Assembly (NCBI GenBank): GCA_022827835.1 | Contig: JAJEIO010000054.1 | Location: 42,794 to 106,793, forward strand | Reading direction: 5' to 3' | Source of the DNA: Candidatus Latescibacterota bacterium | Lineage (GTDB): Bacteria > Latescibacterota > UBA2968 > UBA8231 | DNA length: 64,000 bases | Shown: positions 25,701 through 33,573 of the stretch, piece by piece | How the letters are laid out: each line of letters opens with the position of its first letter | Numbering within the stretch: the first letter of the stretch is position 1 | The notes under the pieces: generated by a model | The model's input: the letters and a program-made list of their open reading frames with translations, nothing else | What the model was told of the DNA's origin: nothing | The model's database searches: none | Made by a program: the position numbers and the translations under genes

Positions 25701-26092
25701 TTTTTCTGCGCAATCCGGGTGACGACGGCTTATTCAATATCAATTGGATTGATTTCCAAGGCCCGGGGGTGTCCCGTCCCCCGGCCACCGCAGTGGAGGC
25801 TGAGTCGCATCAAGAAAGGGCGTTGCCCGGTCAGGCCGTCCTGTATCCGCCCTATCCCAATCCCTTTAATCCGACGGTCCAGGTCCGCTTTATGCTTCCT
25901 AGGCGCATGTCAGTGCGGTTGGAGGTTTTCGATATCTTAGGGCAGCGGGTGGACGTCGTGGTCAACGAGGTGTTGGATGTCGGAAGCCACGCGGTGCGGT
26001 TCGACAGAGCCGATTTGGCGAGTGGGGTCTATATCGCGCGTTTGGTGACGCCGGGTGGGGACTTGGTGCGGCGAATGGTGTTGTTGCGCTAG
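22730..26092 (+). CDS. Secreted ThuA / sugar dehydrogenase-like / PKD / CBM6 fusion with sorting-type tail
   Basis: A 1120-residue secreted protein starting at TTG (22730) inside the previous stop. Domains in order: signal peptide (~1-21); ThuA-like glutamine-amidotransferase fold (~25-245; VAVLVFSKTAGFRHDSI, GGGGFVGIHSAADTEYDW); glucose/sorbosone-dehydrogenase-type propeller (~250-690; CCHSGGALAFGPDGSLYIGV, YIMGVRNPFRLSIDR); PKD (~695-775; AWDFTGDGEIDATG); CBM6-like (~885-1010; EAEHYTRQSG, GDWISFAPMNLEG); and a FlgD/T9SS type-A-like tail (~1030-1120; PPYPNPFNPTVQVRF, ASGVYIARLVTPGG). Secreted ThuA-GSDH fusions are common in Planctomycetes- and Bacteroidetes-like heterotrophs and probably oxidise sugars. 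The PQQ dependence is assumed from the family. Confidence 0.9.
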   Translation: MKTTRWIFALLFVGLPQVLADPFDDQHVAVLVFSKTAGFRHDSIADGIAAIQTLGRENGFAVEATEDAGRFTDEGLAPYRAVIFLNTTGDVLAADQERAFERYIRGGGGFVGIHSAADTEYDWAWYGDLVGAYFDSHPAIQQGQIQVADRVHPSTEHLSARWQRRDEWYNYRRNPRGRVHILATLDEGSYDGGNHGFDHPIAWCHDYDGGRSWYTGGGHTRESYGEPLFMQHILGGIEYATGVTAADCGATLDTNFAKVVLDSEAENPIDLAVAPDGRVFFIERKGELNVYRPDLGLTRLAGQLAVSTDFEDGLLGIALDPDFVRNNWLYLFYSPHGEEAKQHVSRFELDGDELVLDSEVVLLEIPTQRRACCHSGGALAFGPDGSLYIGVGDNTNPFDSDGFSPLDERPDRRDWDAQRTSANSADLRGKILRIKPQDDGSYSIPLGNLFAEAEEGRPEIYIMGVRNPFRLSIDRKSGWLYWGDVGPDARQADPQRGPIGLDEWNQARAAGNFGWPYCIGDNQPYVAYDFATESSGMPFDCGALTNLSPNNTGLQSLPPAQAAWVWYPYGTSSAFPEITADSGRTALAGPVYYYDAAAGSKKLSAYYDGTLFMYEWASNWIKEVKLDEDGNILKINPFLDSMEFIRPISMQFGPEGSLYVLEWGSGFWGDNDDARVVRIDYVRGTRAPVPRIEAAPTNGAAPLEVHFSGRDSFDPDPGSVLDFAWDFTGDGEIDATGLEVVFTYEASGDYIAQLMVSDAEGNQGVAQVPIAVGNTVPEVEIVRPPDGGFFSWGEVVDFEVRAIDAEDGIADCARVVLQAFIGHDEHSHPLEEYGACSGSFQTESGHGGDGDDLFYTVEARYTDRGTESVAPLTGRAGHILQPKRKQAEHYTRQSGVLLETTGDEAGGGQNIGFIAHGDWISFAPMNLEGIESLNYRVASAGLGGRIEVRVDSLKGPPISTVRVGSTGDWQVYTDLTAPIADPGGTHELFFIFLRNPGDDGLFNINWIDFQGPGVSRPPATAVEAESHQERALPGQAVLYPPYPNPFNPTVQVRFMLPRRMSVRLEVFDILGQRVDVVVNEVLDVGSHAVRFDRADLASGVYIARLVTPGGDLVRRMVLLR

Positions 26093-26147
26093 AAAGCTCA
26101 AAAATGCAGCCCTCGTATTCTGGACAAACTTTTCGCGGAGAATTCCC

Positions 26148-28115
26148 ATGAAATACGTGGCCACCCTGTTGTCGGTTCTGTGCTGTCTGGCCATCCCGGT
26201 TTCGGCCCAAATAGTCCATGTGTGGGATCTGGCTGATACTGCTCAGACAGGCCAGTTCACAGTGTACAACCCCGACGTCAATGATGCCGAATTTGGCACT
26301 CCTATTACCGCTGGCGATATCGATGGCGACGGGCGCGATGATTTGGTGATTTCGGCCATGGCTGGGGATGGCCCCGCCAATGATCGCGCCAACGCCGGCG
26401 AAGTGGCCATTTGCTTTGACACCATACCCTCGGGGGGTGGCTTGGACTTGGCTGCCGACTCCGGCGATGTGGTCACTCTATATGGCGAGGCCCGGCGCGA
26501 CCTTTTCGGTATCAAGACCCATGTGGCCGACCTCGTGGGCGACGGGCGCGCCGATCTTTTGGTGGGCGCTTTTTACGCCGATGGCCCCGACCGCGCCAAC
26601 GCTGGCAAGCTCTATATTTTCTCGGCCGAACTTATTGCTCAGTTGCGGGCCGCAGAGAGGCGCTTGGATTTGGCGCAACGACCTTGGCCGGAGGAGGTGA
26701 TTACCGTTATCGGCGCTGAACGCGACAACCGCTTGGGGGTGTGGATGACCGCCGGGGATTTTGACGGCGATGGCCACCGGGATGCGGTGGTGGGGGCCGA
26801 CCGGGCCTCGGGGATGGCGGGGGCTGTTGAGGCGGGACGGGTGTACGTCCTCTACGGTCCGTTGGATTCGGGTACTACTATTGATCTGGCGGCTGCGGAA
26901 CATCCTTTGAGTATCATCTACGGCATCGATGCCCTAGACCACGCTGGTTCGACCGTGGCTGCTGGTGACTATGACGGCGATGGGTACGACGACATTGCCA
27001 TTGGCGCGGCGGCTTTCGGCACCTTGCGCAATGCGTACCATCGCACTGGCGGCGCTGGGGATGGCCCGGAAAACCAGCGCGAAAACGCCGGGGAAATGTA
27101 CGTGGTGTACGGCGGTCCCCAGCGTCCCGCGGCCATTGATTTAGCCGGGGACCCGCCCGCCGATCTGACCGTTATTTACGGTGCCGATGGCGGCGGGAAT
27201 TCGCCCGATCGGTTGGGCGAGGAAATAGTCTTGGCCGATATCGACGGCGACGGCATCCAAGACCTGTTCATCGGCGCGTACCGGGCTGATGGTCCGGGCA
27301 ATAGCCGCATCGACGCTGGCGAGGTGTACGTGGTGTACGGCGGTCCCCAACGGCGCGGACAGCGGCTGGATATGGCTGCGCCGCCAGCCGACATTACCGT
27401 TATCTACGGTGCCCGCCCCGATGCCATTACTGGCGACGCCGTAGCTGCCGGCGATATCCACGGAGATGGGTACGACGACCTTTTTGTTGGCGTGCCTGGC
27501 GACGAAGGGCCGCTCAAGCGGCGCTTTGCTGGCGGTTTTGCGGTGCTGGCCGGTGGCCCCGATTTGCCGCACGAGATCGACTTGGCCGACCCCGCAGTAC
27601 CGGTCGTGTGGATTCAAGCACCCGACCCGATTGATTTTTCGGCCTATTGGGGGGCCAGCGGCGATATGGATGGCGACGGGCGGGTGGACGCGATTCCCAA
27701 TGGCATGGCTGGCGACGGGCCCGACAATCGACGCGAAAACGCCGGGGAAGCCCACATCATCAGCGGTGCTGCACTGTCCCAATACTTGCCGGGCGTGGTC
27801 GTCCCCACGGCCGTGGAAGAGGTGGAACAAACCACCCCCGATAAGGCCGCTCTGTTGGCCAATTACCCCAATCCGTTCAACAGTTTCACGCGAATTCCCT
27901 TCGTCCTATCGGTTGAGGCGGATTACGACTTGGCTATTTACGGGGTCGATGGCCAATTGGTGCGCCAACTGACCAGTGGCCGGGGGGTGGGTCGCTACCT
28001 AGCCGGGTGGGATGGCCGCAACGACGAGGGGCGTCTGGTGGCCTCGGGGGTCTATTGGGCGCGTTTGCGCGTCGGCTCCCAACTGTACCGGCAGGCGCTG
28101 GTGCATATCAAATAG
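26148..28115 (+). CDS. Secreted FG-GAP (integrin-alpha-like) repeat protein with sorting-type tail
   Basis: 655 residues from ATG 26148 (SD GCGGAG; signal peptide LSVLCCLAIPVSA). Residues ~40-560 hold repeated FG-GAP blades with Ca loops such as DIDGDGRDDLV, DFDGDGHRDAVV, DYDGDGYDDIAI and DIDGDGIQDLFI, each followed by a YVVYGGPQR-type strand, as in the integrin-alpha propeller. The last ~85 residues are a type-A-like tail (LLANYPNPFNSFTRIPF, then SGVYWARLRVGS). The previous gene carries the same kind of tail. They are 55 bases apart and likely co-transcribed. Likely a surface or secreted adhesin-like protein; ligand unknown. Confidence 0.88.
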   Translation: MKYVATLLSVLCCLAIPVSAQIVHVWDLADTAQTGQFTVYNPDVNDAEFGTPITAGDIDGDGRDDLVISAMAGDGPANDRANAGEVAICFDTIPSGGGLDLAADSGDVVTLYGEARRDLFGIKTHVADLVGDGRADLLVGAFYADGPDRANAGKLYIFSAELIAQLRAAERRLDLAQRPWPEEVITVIGAERDNRLGVWMTAGDFDGDGHRDAVVGADRASGMAGAVEAGRVYVLYGPLDSGTTIDLAAAEHPLSIIYGIDALDHAGSTVAAGDYDGDGYDDIAIGAAAFGTLRNAYHRTGGAGDGPENQRENAGEMYVVYGGPQRPAAIDLAGDPPADLTVIYGADGGGNSPDRLGEEIVLADIDGDGIQDLFIGAYRADGPGNSRIDAGEVYVVYGGPQRRGQRLDMAAPPADITVIYGARPDAITGDAVAAGDIHGDGYDDLFVGVPGDEGPLKRRFAGGFAVLAGGPDLPHEIDLADPAVPVVWIQAPDPIDFSAYWGASGDMDGDGRVDAIPNGMAGDGPDNRRENAGEAHIISGAALSQYLPGVVVPTAVEEVEQTTPDKAALLANYPNPFNSFTRIPFVLSVEADYDLAIYGVDGQLVRQLTSGRGVGRYLAGWDGRNDEGRLVASGVYWARLRVGSQLYRQALVHIK

Positions 28116-28133
28116 GCTCTTTCTCTAATCCAT

Positions 28134-29870
28134 TCAAGGCTGCGTCGGTTCCAATCCCAACAGCACGATCAAGAACGAGCGCACCCAATAGGCGCTGTTC
28201 ATGTAGGGGTTTTCGGCTGAGGGCCAGTTTTTCCAGTAGGTTTGGTTGTGAGGAATGCGGTGGAACCACTGGAGGAGGGGAATGGCCGGCAATTCGGCCA
28301 GCCAGATCTCGAGGGCTTGGCGAAAGAGCGGCACGAGCGCCGGGTCGTCGGGCGCGGTCTGGCCCATCTGATCGACTAAGCGGTCAAAATCCGCGTTGCG
28401 CCAGCGCCAGAAATACGGAGTGGCCGTGCCGGTGGGTTGGACGTAGCGGCTGTGGTAGAGCCGGAGAGTGAAGTACGGGTCGCGCACTGAGCCGCCGTTG
28501 CCCATGACAAAGGCGCGGGCCGTGCCCTGGGTCATGCGGGTATAGGCGTCGGAAAACATGCGGAAGGAGGCGTCGAAACCCGCGCGGCGGAGTTGCTCGA
28601 CGAGCACGGGCGTGAAGTCTTGGAAGAGAGAGGGAAAGACGACGACCGGGATTTTCAGGCGCTCGCCGTCCCGCTGCCACATGCCTTCCGCATCTCTGCT
28701 CCAGCCCTTGCGCTCCATGATAGCGGCGGTCTGGGTTAGATCGTGTTGCCCCACGGGATACTTTTCTAATAGATCCTGAACTTGGTCGAGGTAGTGCATC
28801 AGCGGTGGGAAGTGGGGGAACGGCAGAAGGGTGTACTCGCCGGCTCCTTGCCAGCCGATGGCCACGAGCTGTTCGCGGTCGATGGCGTGGTTTACGGCCC
28901 AACGCATGTCTGGGTCGTCGAAGGGCGGCTCTAGGTTGTTGAAGCCGAGGGCCGGCGGCCACCAGTCCCGATAGCCGTAGGGCAATTGGCGGCCCGACCA
29001 CGTGGTGACGTTGGGATTTTGGTCGAGGAGGGTCTTGATGTTGGAGGGACGCAAGTCGATGCACTGATCCATCTGGTTGGCGAGGATGAGTTGAACCCAC
29101 TTGTTCTCGTCGCCTTGGGGCAGGTAGATGATGCGCTCGACCCTCGGCAGGCGCTGGAAGCCGATTTGGGCGGCCCACCAGTCTTCGCGCAAATCCCAGA
29201 GCCGCTGCTGAGGCTCGGAGAGGGCGAGGCGATAGGGGCCACTGACGACCGGCAAGCCGCGCGCCAAATCGAGGTTTTTGAACGAGATCGGATCTTGGCC
29301 CTCCCAGATGTGCTTGGGCACGATGTGGATGCCGTTGCCGAAGTTGTAGGTAAAATAGGAGAATACAAAGCGGGGGTTGGGCGCTTTGAGCACGAATCTC
29401 GCCGTTAGCGAATCCGGGACTTGGACCTCGGCGACCCAAGTGTCCATGTCGGTTGAAAAGGCCAGCTCTGGGGCGTAGGCCTTGAGCATGTCAATGGTGA
29501 ACTTGAGGTCGTGGGCGGTCCAAGGCTGCCCGTCGCTCCACGCCACCCCCTTGCGAATGTGGATCGTCACTTCCGTGTAGTCTGAGTTATACTTGTGACT
29601 TGTGGCGATCCAAGGTATGACGTGGTCTTTTTCTACGTACGCGTTGTAGAAGTAGAGCGGCTCAAACAGGTAGTCGAAGCCCGGGGATTGGGTGCCGACG
29701 ATAAAGGGATTGAACGAGTCGTAGTCCCGCATCTGCGGCAGGCCGAGGATGAGGGTGCGGTTGCGGGGGACGTGCTTTATGCCCCCTTCGTCGAAGCCAC
29801 AGGCGGCAAGTGCCAAGCTGCCGAGCAAGCCATAGGCGGCGAGTTTTGTCTTTTGGAGGAATTTTCTCAT
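28134..29870 (-). CDS. Family-5 extracellular solute-binding lipoprotein (peptide/nickel type)
   Basis: A 578-residue lipoprotein (lipobox LALAAC, Cys24) with the family-5 substrate-binding fold seen in DppA/OppA. Motifs include LILGLPQMRDYDSFNPF, VTIHIRKGVAWSDGQPWTA (the family signature region), MRWAVNHAIDREQLV and PYFTLRLYHSRYVQPTG. It would deliver peptides or similar solutes to an ABC importer. No permease or ATPase gene is nearby, so it is an orphan. It is transcribed divergently from the small exported protein at 29938. The 3' end is 18 bases from the convergent FG-GAP gene. Confidence 0.9.
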   Translation of the reverse strand: MRKFLQKTKLAAYGLLGSLALAACGFDEGGIKHVPRNRTLILGLPQMRDYDSFNPFIVGTQSPGFDYLFEPLYFYNAYVEKDHVIPWIATSHKYNSDYTEVTIHIRKGVAWSDGQPWTAHDLKFTIDMLKAYAPELAFSTDMDTWVAEVQVPDSLTARFVLKAPNPRFVFSYFTYNFGNGIHIVPKHIWEGQDPISFKNLDLARGLPVVSGPYRLALSEPQQRLWDLREDWWAAQIGFQRLPRVERIIYLPQGDENKWVQLILANQMDQCIDLRPSNIKTLLDQNPNVTTWSGRQLPYGYRDWWPPALGFNNLEPPFDDPDMRWAVNHAIDREQLVAIGWQGAGEYTLLPFPHFPPLMHYLDQVQDLLEKYPVGQHDLTQTAAIMERKGWSRDAEGMWQRDGERLKIPVVVFPSLFQDFTPVLVEQLRRAGFDASFRMFSDAYTRMTQGTARAFVMGNGGSVRDPYFTLRLYHSRYVQPTGTATPYFWRWRNADFDRLVDQMGQTAPDDPALVPLFRQALEIWLAELPAIPLLQWFHRIPHNQTYWKNWPSAENPYMNSAYWVRSFLIVLLGLEPTQP

Positions 29871-29937
29871 ACTTGTCTCGATCAGGTGGACGCTTGCAAA
29901 AGGTGCGCAACATCCGAATAATAGAGGGACGACCTAT

Positions 29938-30180
29938 ATGGCGATGATAAGGATATTTTTGCTTATGGCAGCACTACACAGCGCGAATGTAGCCCTAGCG
30001 GAGACCGAGGTCAAAGGTCGGCCAGCCCTAGTGCTCGACGGCGAGGTGGCCCGAGTCGTAGTCGATTTGCTGGGCGGCACTACGGGCAATCGCGCCAAAG
30101 CTATAGAGGCTGCGGCAGGTGCTGTTGAACGAACGAATGCAGATCTAGAGATGGAAGTCGATGCGCTATTTATCGAGTAA
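29938..30180 (+). CDS. Small exported protein, unknown
   Basis: 80 residues with a signal-peptide-like N-terminus (IRIFLLMAALHSANVALA) and a short helical body (NRAKAIEAAAGAVERTNAD). AGAGGGA lies upstream of the ATG. It overlaps the PpiC lipoprotein start by 20 bases, so it is likely its translational leader or partner. I do not recognise a family; it could be an overpredicted frame. Confidence 0.5.
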   Translation: MAMIRIFLLMAALHSANVALAETEVKGRPALVLDGEVARVVVDLLGGTTGNRAKAIEAAAGAVERTNADLEMEVDALFIE

Positions 30181-31795
30181 GTTTTTGGGTATGCTGGCCC
30201 TGTTGTTGATGGGGTGCGGCGAGGACGAGATCATCATCGCTCGGATCGGTGAGGAGGAGATTGGGCAGGCAGAGTTTGAGGCTTTTGTCGAGCGCCTACC
30301 GCCGGGATTGCGCAGCTCCAAGGAAGGACGCGCAGCCGACCGGGAGCACTTGCAGTCGATGATCGACGAGGAGCTGATGTTCGCCGAGGCACGCGCACTC
30401 GGGATCGACACCATCTTGGCGGTTGAGCACCAGCTCCGCGAAATGGTGCGACAGCGCCTCGTGGAGCGCTATCGCGCCCAAGTCATTGTGCCGCAGGTGG
30501 AGATCACAGCCGCAGATGTCGAGCGCGCTTTTGCGGAGATGGGGTTTGACCGAGAGCGGCTTTTCAGTCGCATCTTGGTGCGCACCCGCGAGGAGTTGGA
30601 GACGGTCGGGCGCGACTTGCGCGAGGGCCAGCCCTTTGAGGAAGTGGCCGCGCGATTTGCCGCCAACGACCTCTTTGCCACGCAGGGCGACGGCGTGGTC
30701 GGCTGGATCGGGCGCACGCAAGCCACGCGGCGGTTCTCCATTCCGCCGGCCGTCTTTGTGGGTTTGCCCGTTGGGGAGGTGGCAGAGCCGGTCGCGCTGG
30801 CCGGTGGCTATCAGGTTTTCCGATTTGTCGAGGATCGCCCGGCCGCGCCCGTCGATTACAGCGACGAAGTGGCCGAGCGGCTGCGCAAGGAACGGACGCG
30901 GGAGAAAGAAGAAGAGGAGTTTGAACGCCTCCGATTTCGCTACGACGTGCGCCTAGATCCAGAGGGCGAGGCCATCTTGCTCCAGAGTTTGGACCGACCC
31001 CTGACGACGGACGAGTTGAATCACCCCTTCTACGCGTACGAAGGCGGCACAATCAGCGTGGCCGAGGGTTTGGGCAGCCTGCAGGCGGTTGGAGCACAGG
31101 GCGTATTGCAGGACAAGGCCCAGGCCGCCGAGCGGATCGGGCGCTTGCTGCTGCCGGTGCGGCTCTTCGAGGCCGAGGCGCGCAAGCGCGGCTGGACTGA
31201 GGAGGCGGCTTTTGAGGAGTGGCGCGAGCACCAGCGTCGGGCACTGATCCTCAATCAGCTCTTCCAACAGGCCACGGCCGGAGTCGCGCCCAGCGAGGAC
31301 GAGATCAAAGCGCATTACGAGGCTCACAAGGACCGCTACCGCACGCAGGATGCCGTGATAGTCCACGAGTTGTGGACCGCTGAGGAAGAGGACGCTGCGG
31401 CTTTGCGCGCCGAGTGGGAGGCTGGCGCGCCCATTGCCGACTTGCTCGACCGGCCCGGAGTGCGCTCGCACGCTGGCGTCGAGGGGCACGGGGTGCGCGA
31501 GCACGGTTGGGAGATGCGCCTAGTGCGCCTGTACGAGCCGCGCTATCCCGAGTTAGTAAAAGCGGCCTTTGCCGCTGAGGTCGGAGCGCTCGTCGGCCCG
31601 CTAGAGAGCATGGACGGGTACGCAGTGTTCCGGGTGCTGCGGCAGGAGGGCGGCCAGATCCAGCCCTTTGACGAGGCGCGCCGCCGGGCAGCCGCCAGCT
31701 TGCGCCGCCAGCGGGAAAACGAGCGGATCGGCGCGTTTATCCGCCAGTTGCAGGATAAGTACAAGGACCAAGTCGTCGTCTTGGTGGATTGGTAG
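30161..31795 (+). CDS. PpiC/SurA-like peptidyl-prolyl isomerase lipoprotein (second copy)
   Basis: A 544-residue lipoprotein with lipobox LLLMGC (Cys19). Residues ~25-120 are the SurA/PrsA-like helical domain (ARIGEEEIGQAEFEAFVERL). Residues ~130-230 are parvulin-like (FSRILVRTREELETVGRDL, GDGVVGWIGRTQATRRF, VALAGGYQVFRFVED). Residues ~280-540 repeat a second helical and parvulin-like module (GPLESMDGYAVFRVLRQEGG). It is a paralogue of the lipoprotein at 7906-9285. It is followed after 90 bases by the AAA-nuclease gene and then surface cluster 2, so both A/B clusters have a PpiC lipoprotein beside them. Role inferred: folding of exported proteins. Confidence 0.88.
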   Translation: MRYLSSKFLGMLALLLMGCGEDEIIIARIGEEEIGQAEFEAFVERLPPGLRSSKEGRAADREHLQSMIDEELMFAEARALGIDTILAVEHQLREMVRQRLVERYRAQVIVPQVEITAADVERAFAEMGFDRERLFSRILVRTREELETVGRDLREGQPFEEVAARFAANDLFATQGDGVVGWIGRTQATRRFSIPPAVFVGLPVGEVAEPVALAGGYQVFRFVEDRPAAPVDYSDEVAERLRKERTREKEEEEFERLRFRYDVRLDPEGEAILLQSLDRPLTTDELNHPFYAYEGGTISVAEGLGSLQAVGAQGVLQDKAQAAERIGRLLLPVRLFEAEARKRGWTEEAAFEEWREHQRRALILNQLFQQATAGVAPSEDEIKAHYEAHKDRYRTQDAVIVHELWTAEEEDAAALRAEWEAGAPIADLLDRPGVRSHAGVEGHGVREHGWEMRLVRLYEPRYPELVKAAFAAEVGALVGPLESMDGYAVFRVLRQEGGQIQPFDEARRRAAASLRRQRENERIGAFIRQLQDKYKDQVVVLVDW

Positions 31796-31885
31796 GGGCT
31801 ATCTTGACAGTCCTGGGCTTTGGCCCTACCTAATAGTTTTTGTCTCCACTTATGCACAGGCCCCTAGGCATGAGGAGCTTCCGCG

Positions 31886-33460
31886 ATGCGCTTTTTCAAC
31901 ACGACTGGTCCGGTCCGGCCCGACGACCACTACCACGTCCCGCCGTTGGACCGCTTGGCTCTCGACGATGTGCGGATCCTCATTCAGCAAAAAAAGTATT
32001 TCGTGCTGCACGCGCCGCGTCAGACGGGCAAGACCTCTTCGCTGCTGGCCCTGCGCGATCTGCTCAACGCCGAAGGCGACTACCGCTGCGTGTACGTCAA
32101 CGTAGAGGCCGCTCAAGCCCTGCGCGAAGATGTGGAACAGGCCACCCAGGTCATCTTGGGCGAACTGGCTTCTCGGGCGCGCTTGACGCTGGGCGACGAA
32201 TTTCTAACCCAGATGTGGGCCGCCATTTTTGCCGAGTTTGGACCGGGGGGCTTGCGCGAGGCCCTGACGCGCTGGGCCGAGGCCAGCCCAGAGCCGCTGG
32301 TGCTGCTGATCGACGAAATCGATTCCTTAATCGGGGATTCGCTGTTGGCGGTGTTGCGTCAGTTGCGCGCTGGCTACGATTTGCGGCCGGAGGGCTTTCC
32401 GCAGAGCGTGGTGTTGTGCGGAGTGCGGGACGTGCGCGATTACCGGATTCAATCGACCGCTGAGAATGCGATGATCGCCGGCGGCAGCGCGTTCAACATC
32501 AAGGCCGAATCGCTACGACTGGGCGATTTCAGTGCCGAGGAGGTGCAGACCCTGTTGGCGCAACACACGGCAGAGACGGGCCAAATGTTCACGGACGACG
32601 CGTTGGAGACGATCTGGGAACAGACTCAAGGGCAGCCGTGGTTGGTCAACGCCTTGGCCTACGAAACCTGCTTTAAGAGCGAGGTTGGACGAGATCGGAG
32701 CCATCCGGTGGTAGCTGAGGCCCTCCTCGCCGCGCAAGAGCAACTCATCCTCCGCCGCGAGACACATCTGGATCAGTTGGCCGACAAGCTCAAGGAGGAG
32801 CGGGTACGGCGAGTGGTCGAGCCGCTGCTGAGCGGCGGCGAACAACGCTACTTTGCCGACCGCGATTTGGAGTACGTGCGGGATTTGGGTTTGCTTGCCC
32901 AGGATCGTCCGTTGCGCGTGGCCAATCCGATCTACGCCGAGGTAGTGCCGCGCGAACTGACGTGGGTGGTGCAAGAGGAATTTGAGCAAGAAACGACGTG
33001 GTATATAGATGCCGAAGGGGGCTTGGACGTGGATAAACTGATGTCGGCCTTTCAGGTGTTTTTCCGCGAGCACTCCGAGCATTGGGTGGGTCGGTTTCAG
33101 TACCAAGAGGCGGGACCGCAGTTGTTGCTTCAGGCTTTTTTGCAGCGCATTGTGAATAGCGGTGGGCGGATTGAGCGCGAGTATGGGTTGGGCCGAGGAC
33201 GGACGGATTTGCTCATTGTATGGCCGCAGGACGATCAGACGCGCAAGGTAGTGGTTGAGTGCAAAATTTTGCACAAGAGCTTGGAGCAGACAGTTGCCGA
33301 GGGGGTGGAACAGACTGTGGGGTACATGGATCGCTGCGGAGCTGAAGCGGGGCATCTGGTGATTTTTGACCGGCGAGAAAACAGGCGTTGGGCCGACAAG
33401 GTGTTTCACGACCGTCGGACATCGGCAGGTGGGGCGGTGATTGAGGTGTGGGGGATGTGA
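31886..33460 (+). CDS. AAA-type ATPase with C-terminal PD-(D/E)XK nuclease-like domain
   Basis: A 524-residue cytoplasmic protein. The P-loop is APRQTGKTS (Lys49) and Walker B is LVLLIDEID (Asp143-Glu144). The ATPase region continues to ~residue 270, followed by a helical/winged region. The C-terminal ~110 residues contain GRGRTDLLIVW and VVVECKI, an acidic residue then E-x-K, the core of the PD-(D/E)XK fold used by the ATP-binding and DUF1703-like nuclease proteins. Such proteins are widespread, often on the fringe of mobile or surface gene clusters, with no settled role. GAGGAG precedes the ATG. The frame ends 113 bases before A4; co-transcription is possible. Confidence 0.88.
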   Translation: MRFFNTTGPVRPDDHYHVPPLDRLALDDVRILIQQKKYFVLHAPRQTGKTSSLLALRDLLNAEGDYRCVYVNVEAAQALREDVEQATQVILGELASRARLTLGDEFLTQMWAAIFAEFGPGGLREALTRWAEASPEPLVLLIDEIDSLIGDSLLAVLRQLRAGYDLRPEGFPQSVVLCGVRDVRDYRIQSTAENAMIAGGSAFNIKAESLRLGDFSAEEVQTLLAQHTAETGQMFTDDALETIWEQTQGQPWLVNALAYETCFKSEVGRDRSHPVVAEALLAAQEQLILRRETHLDQLADKLKEERVRRVVEPLLSGGEQRYFADRDLEYVRDLGLLAQDRPLRVANPIYAEVVPRELTWVVQEEFEQETTWYIDAEGGLDVDKLMSAFQVFFREHSEHWVGRFQYQEAGPQLLLQAFLQRIVNSGGRIEREYGLGRGRTDLLIVWPQDDQTRKVVVECKILHKSLEQTVAEGVEQTVGYMDRCGAEAGHLVIFDRRENRRWADKVFHDRRTSAGGAVIEVWGM

Positions 33461-33463
33461 ACC

Positions 33464-33540
33464 CCCTTCCGCATCGGCTAGGGTTTTATCACATTTGTAG
33501 GAAAGGGTCCGGGGGGATAGGTGTTCCGGTGCGGAAAGGG
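33464..33540 (+). repeat. Inverted repeat between the ATPase and A4 genes
   Basis: CCCTTCCGCA at 33464-33473 is complementary to TGCGGAAAGGG at 33530-33540 with one bulged base, enclosing a 56-base loop. It could be a terminator-like or 5'-leader structure; support is weak. Confidence 0.3.
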
Positions 33541-33573
33541 CGGGCCGCCAGCAAGCGAGGGAGAAGCGGAACT

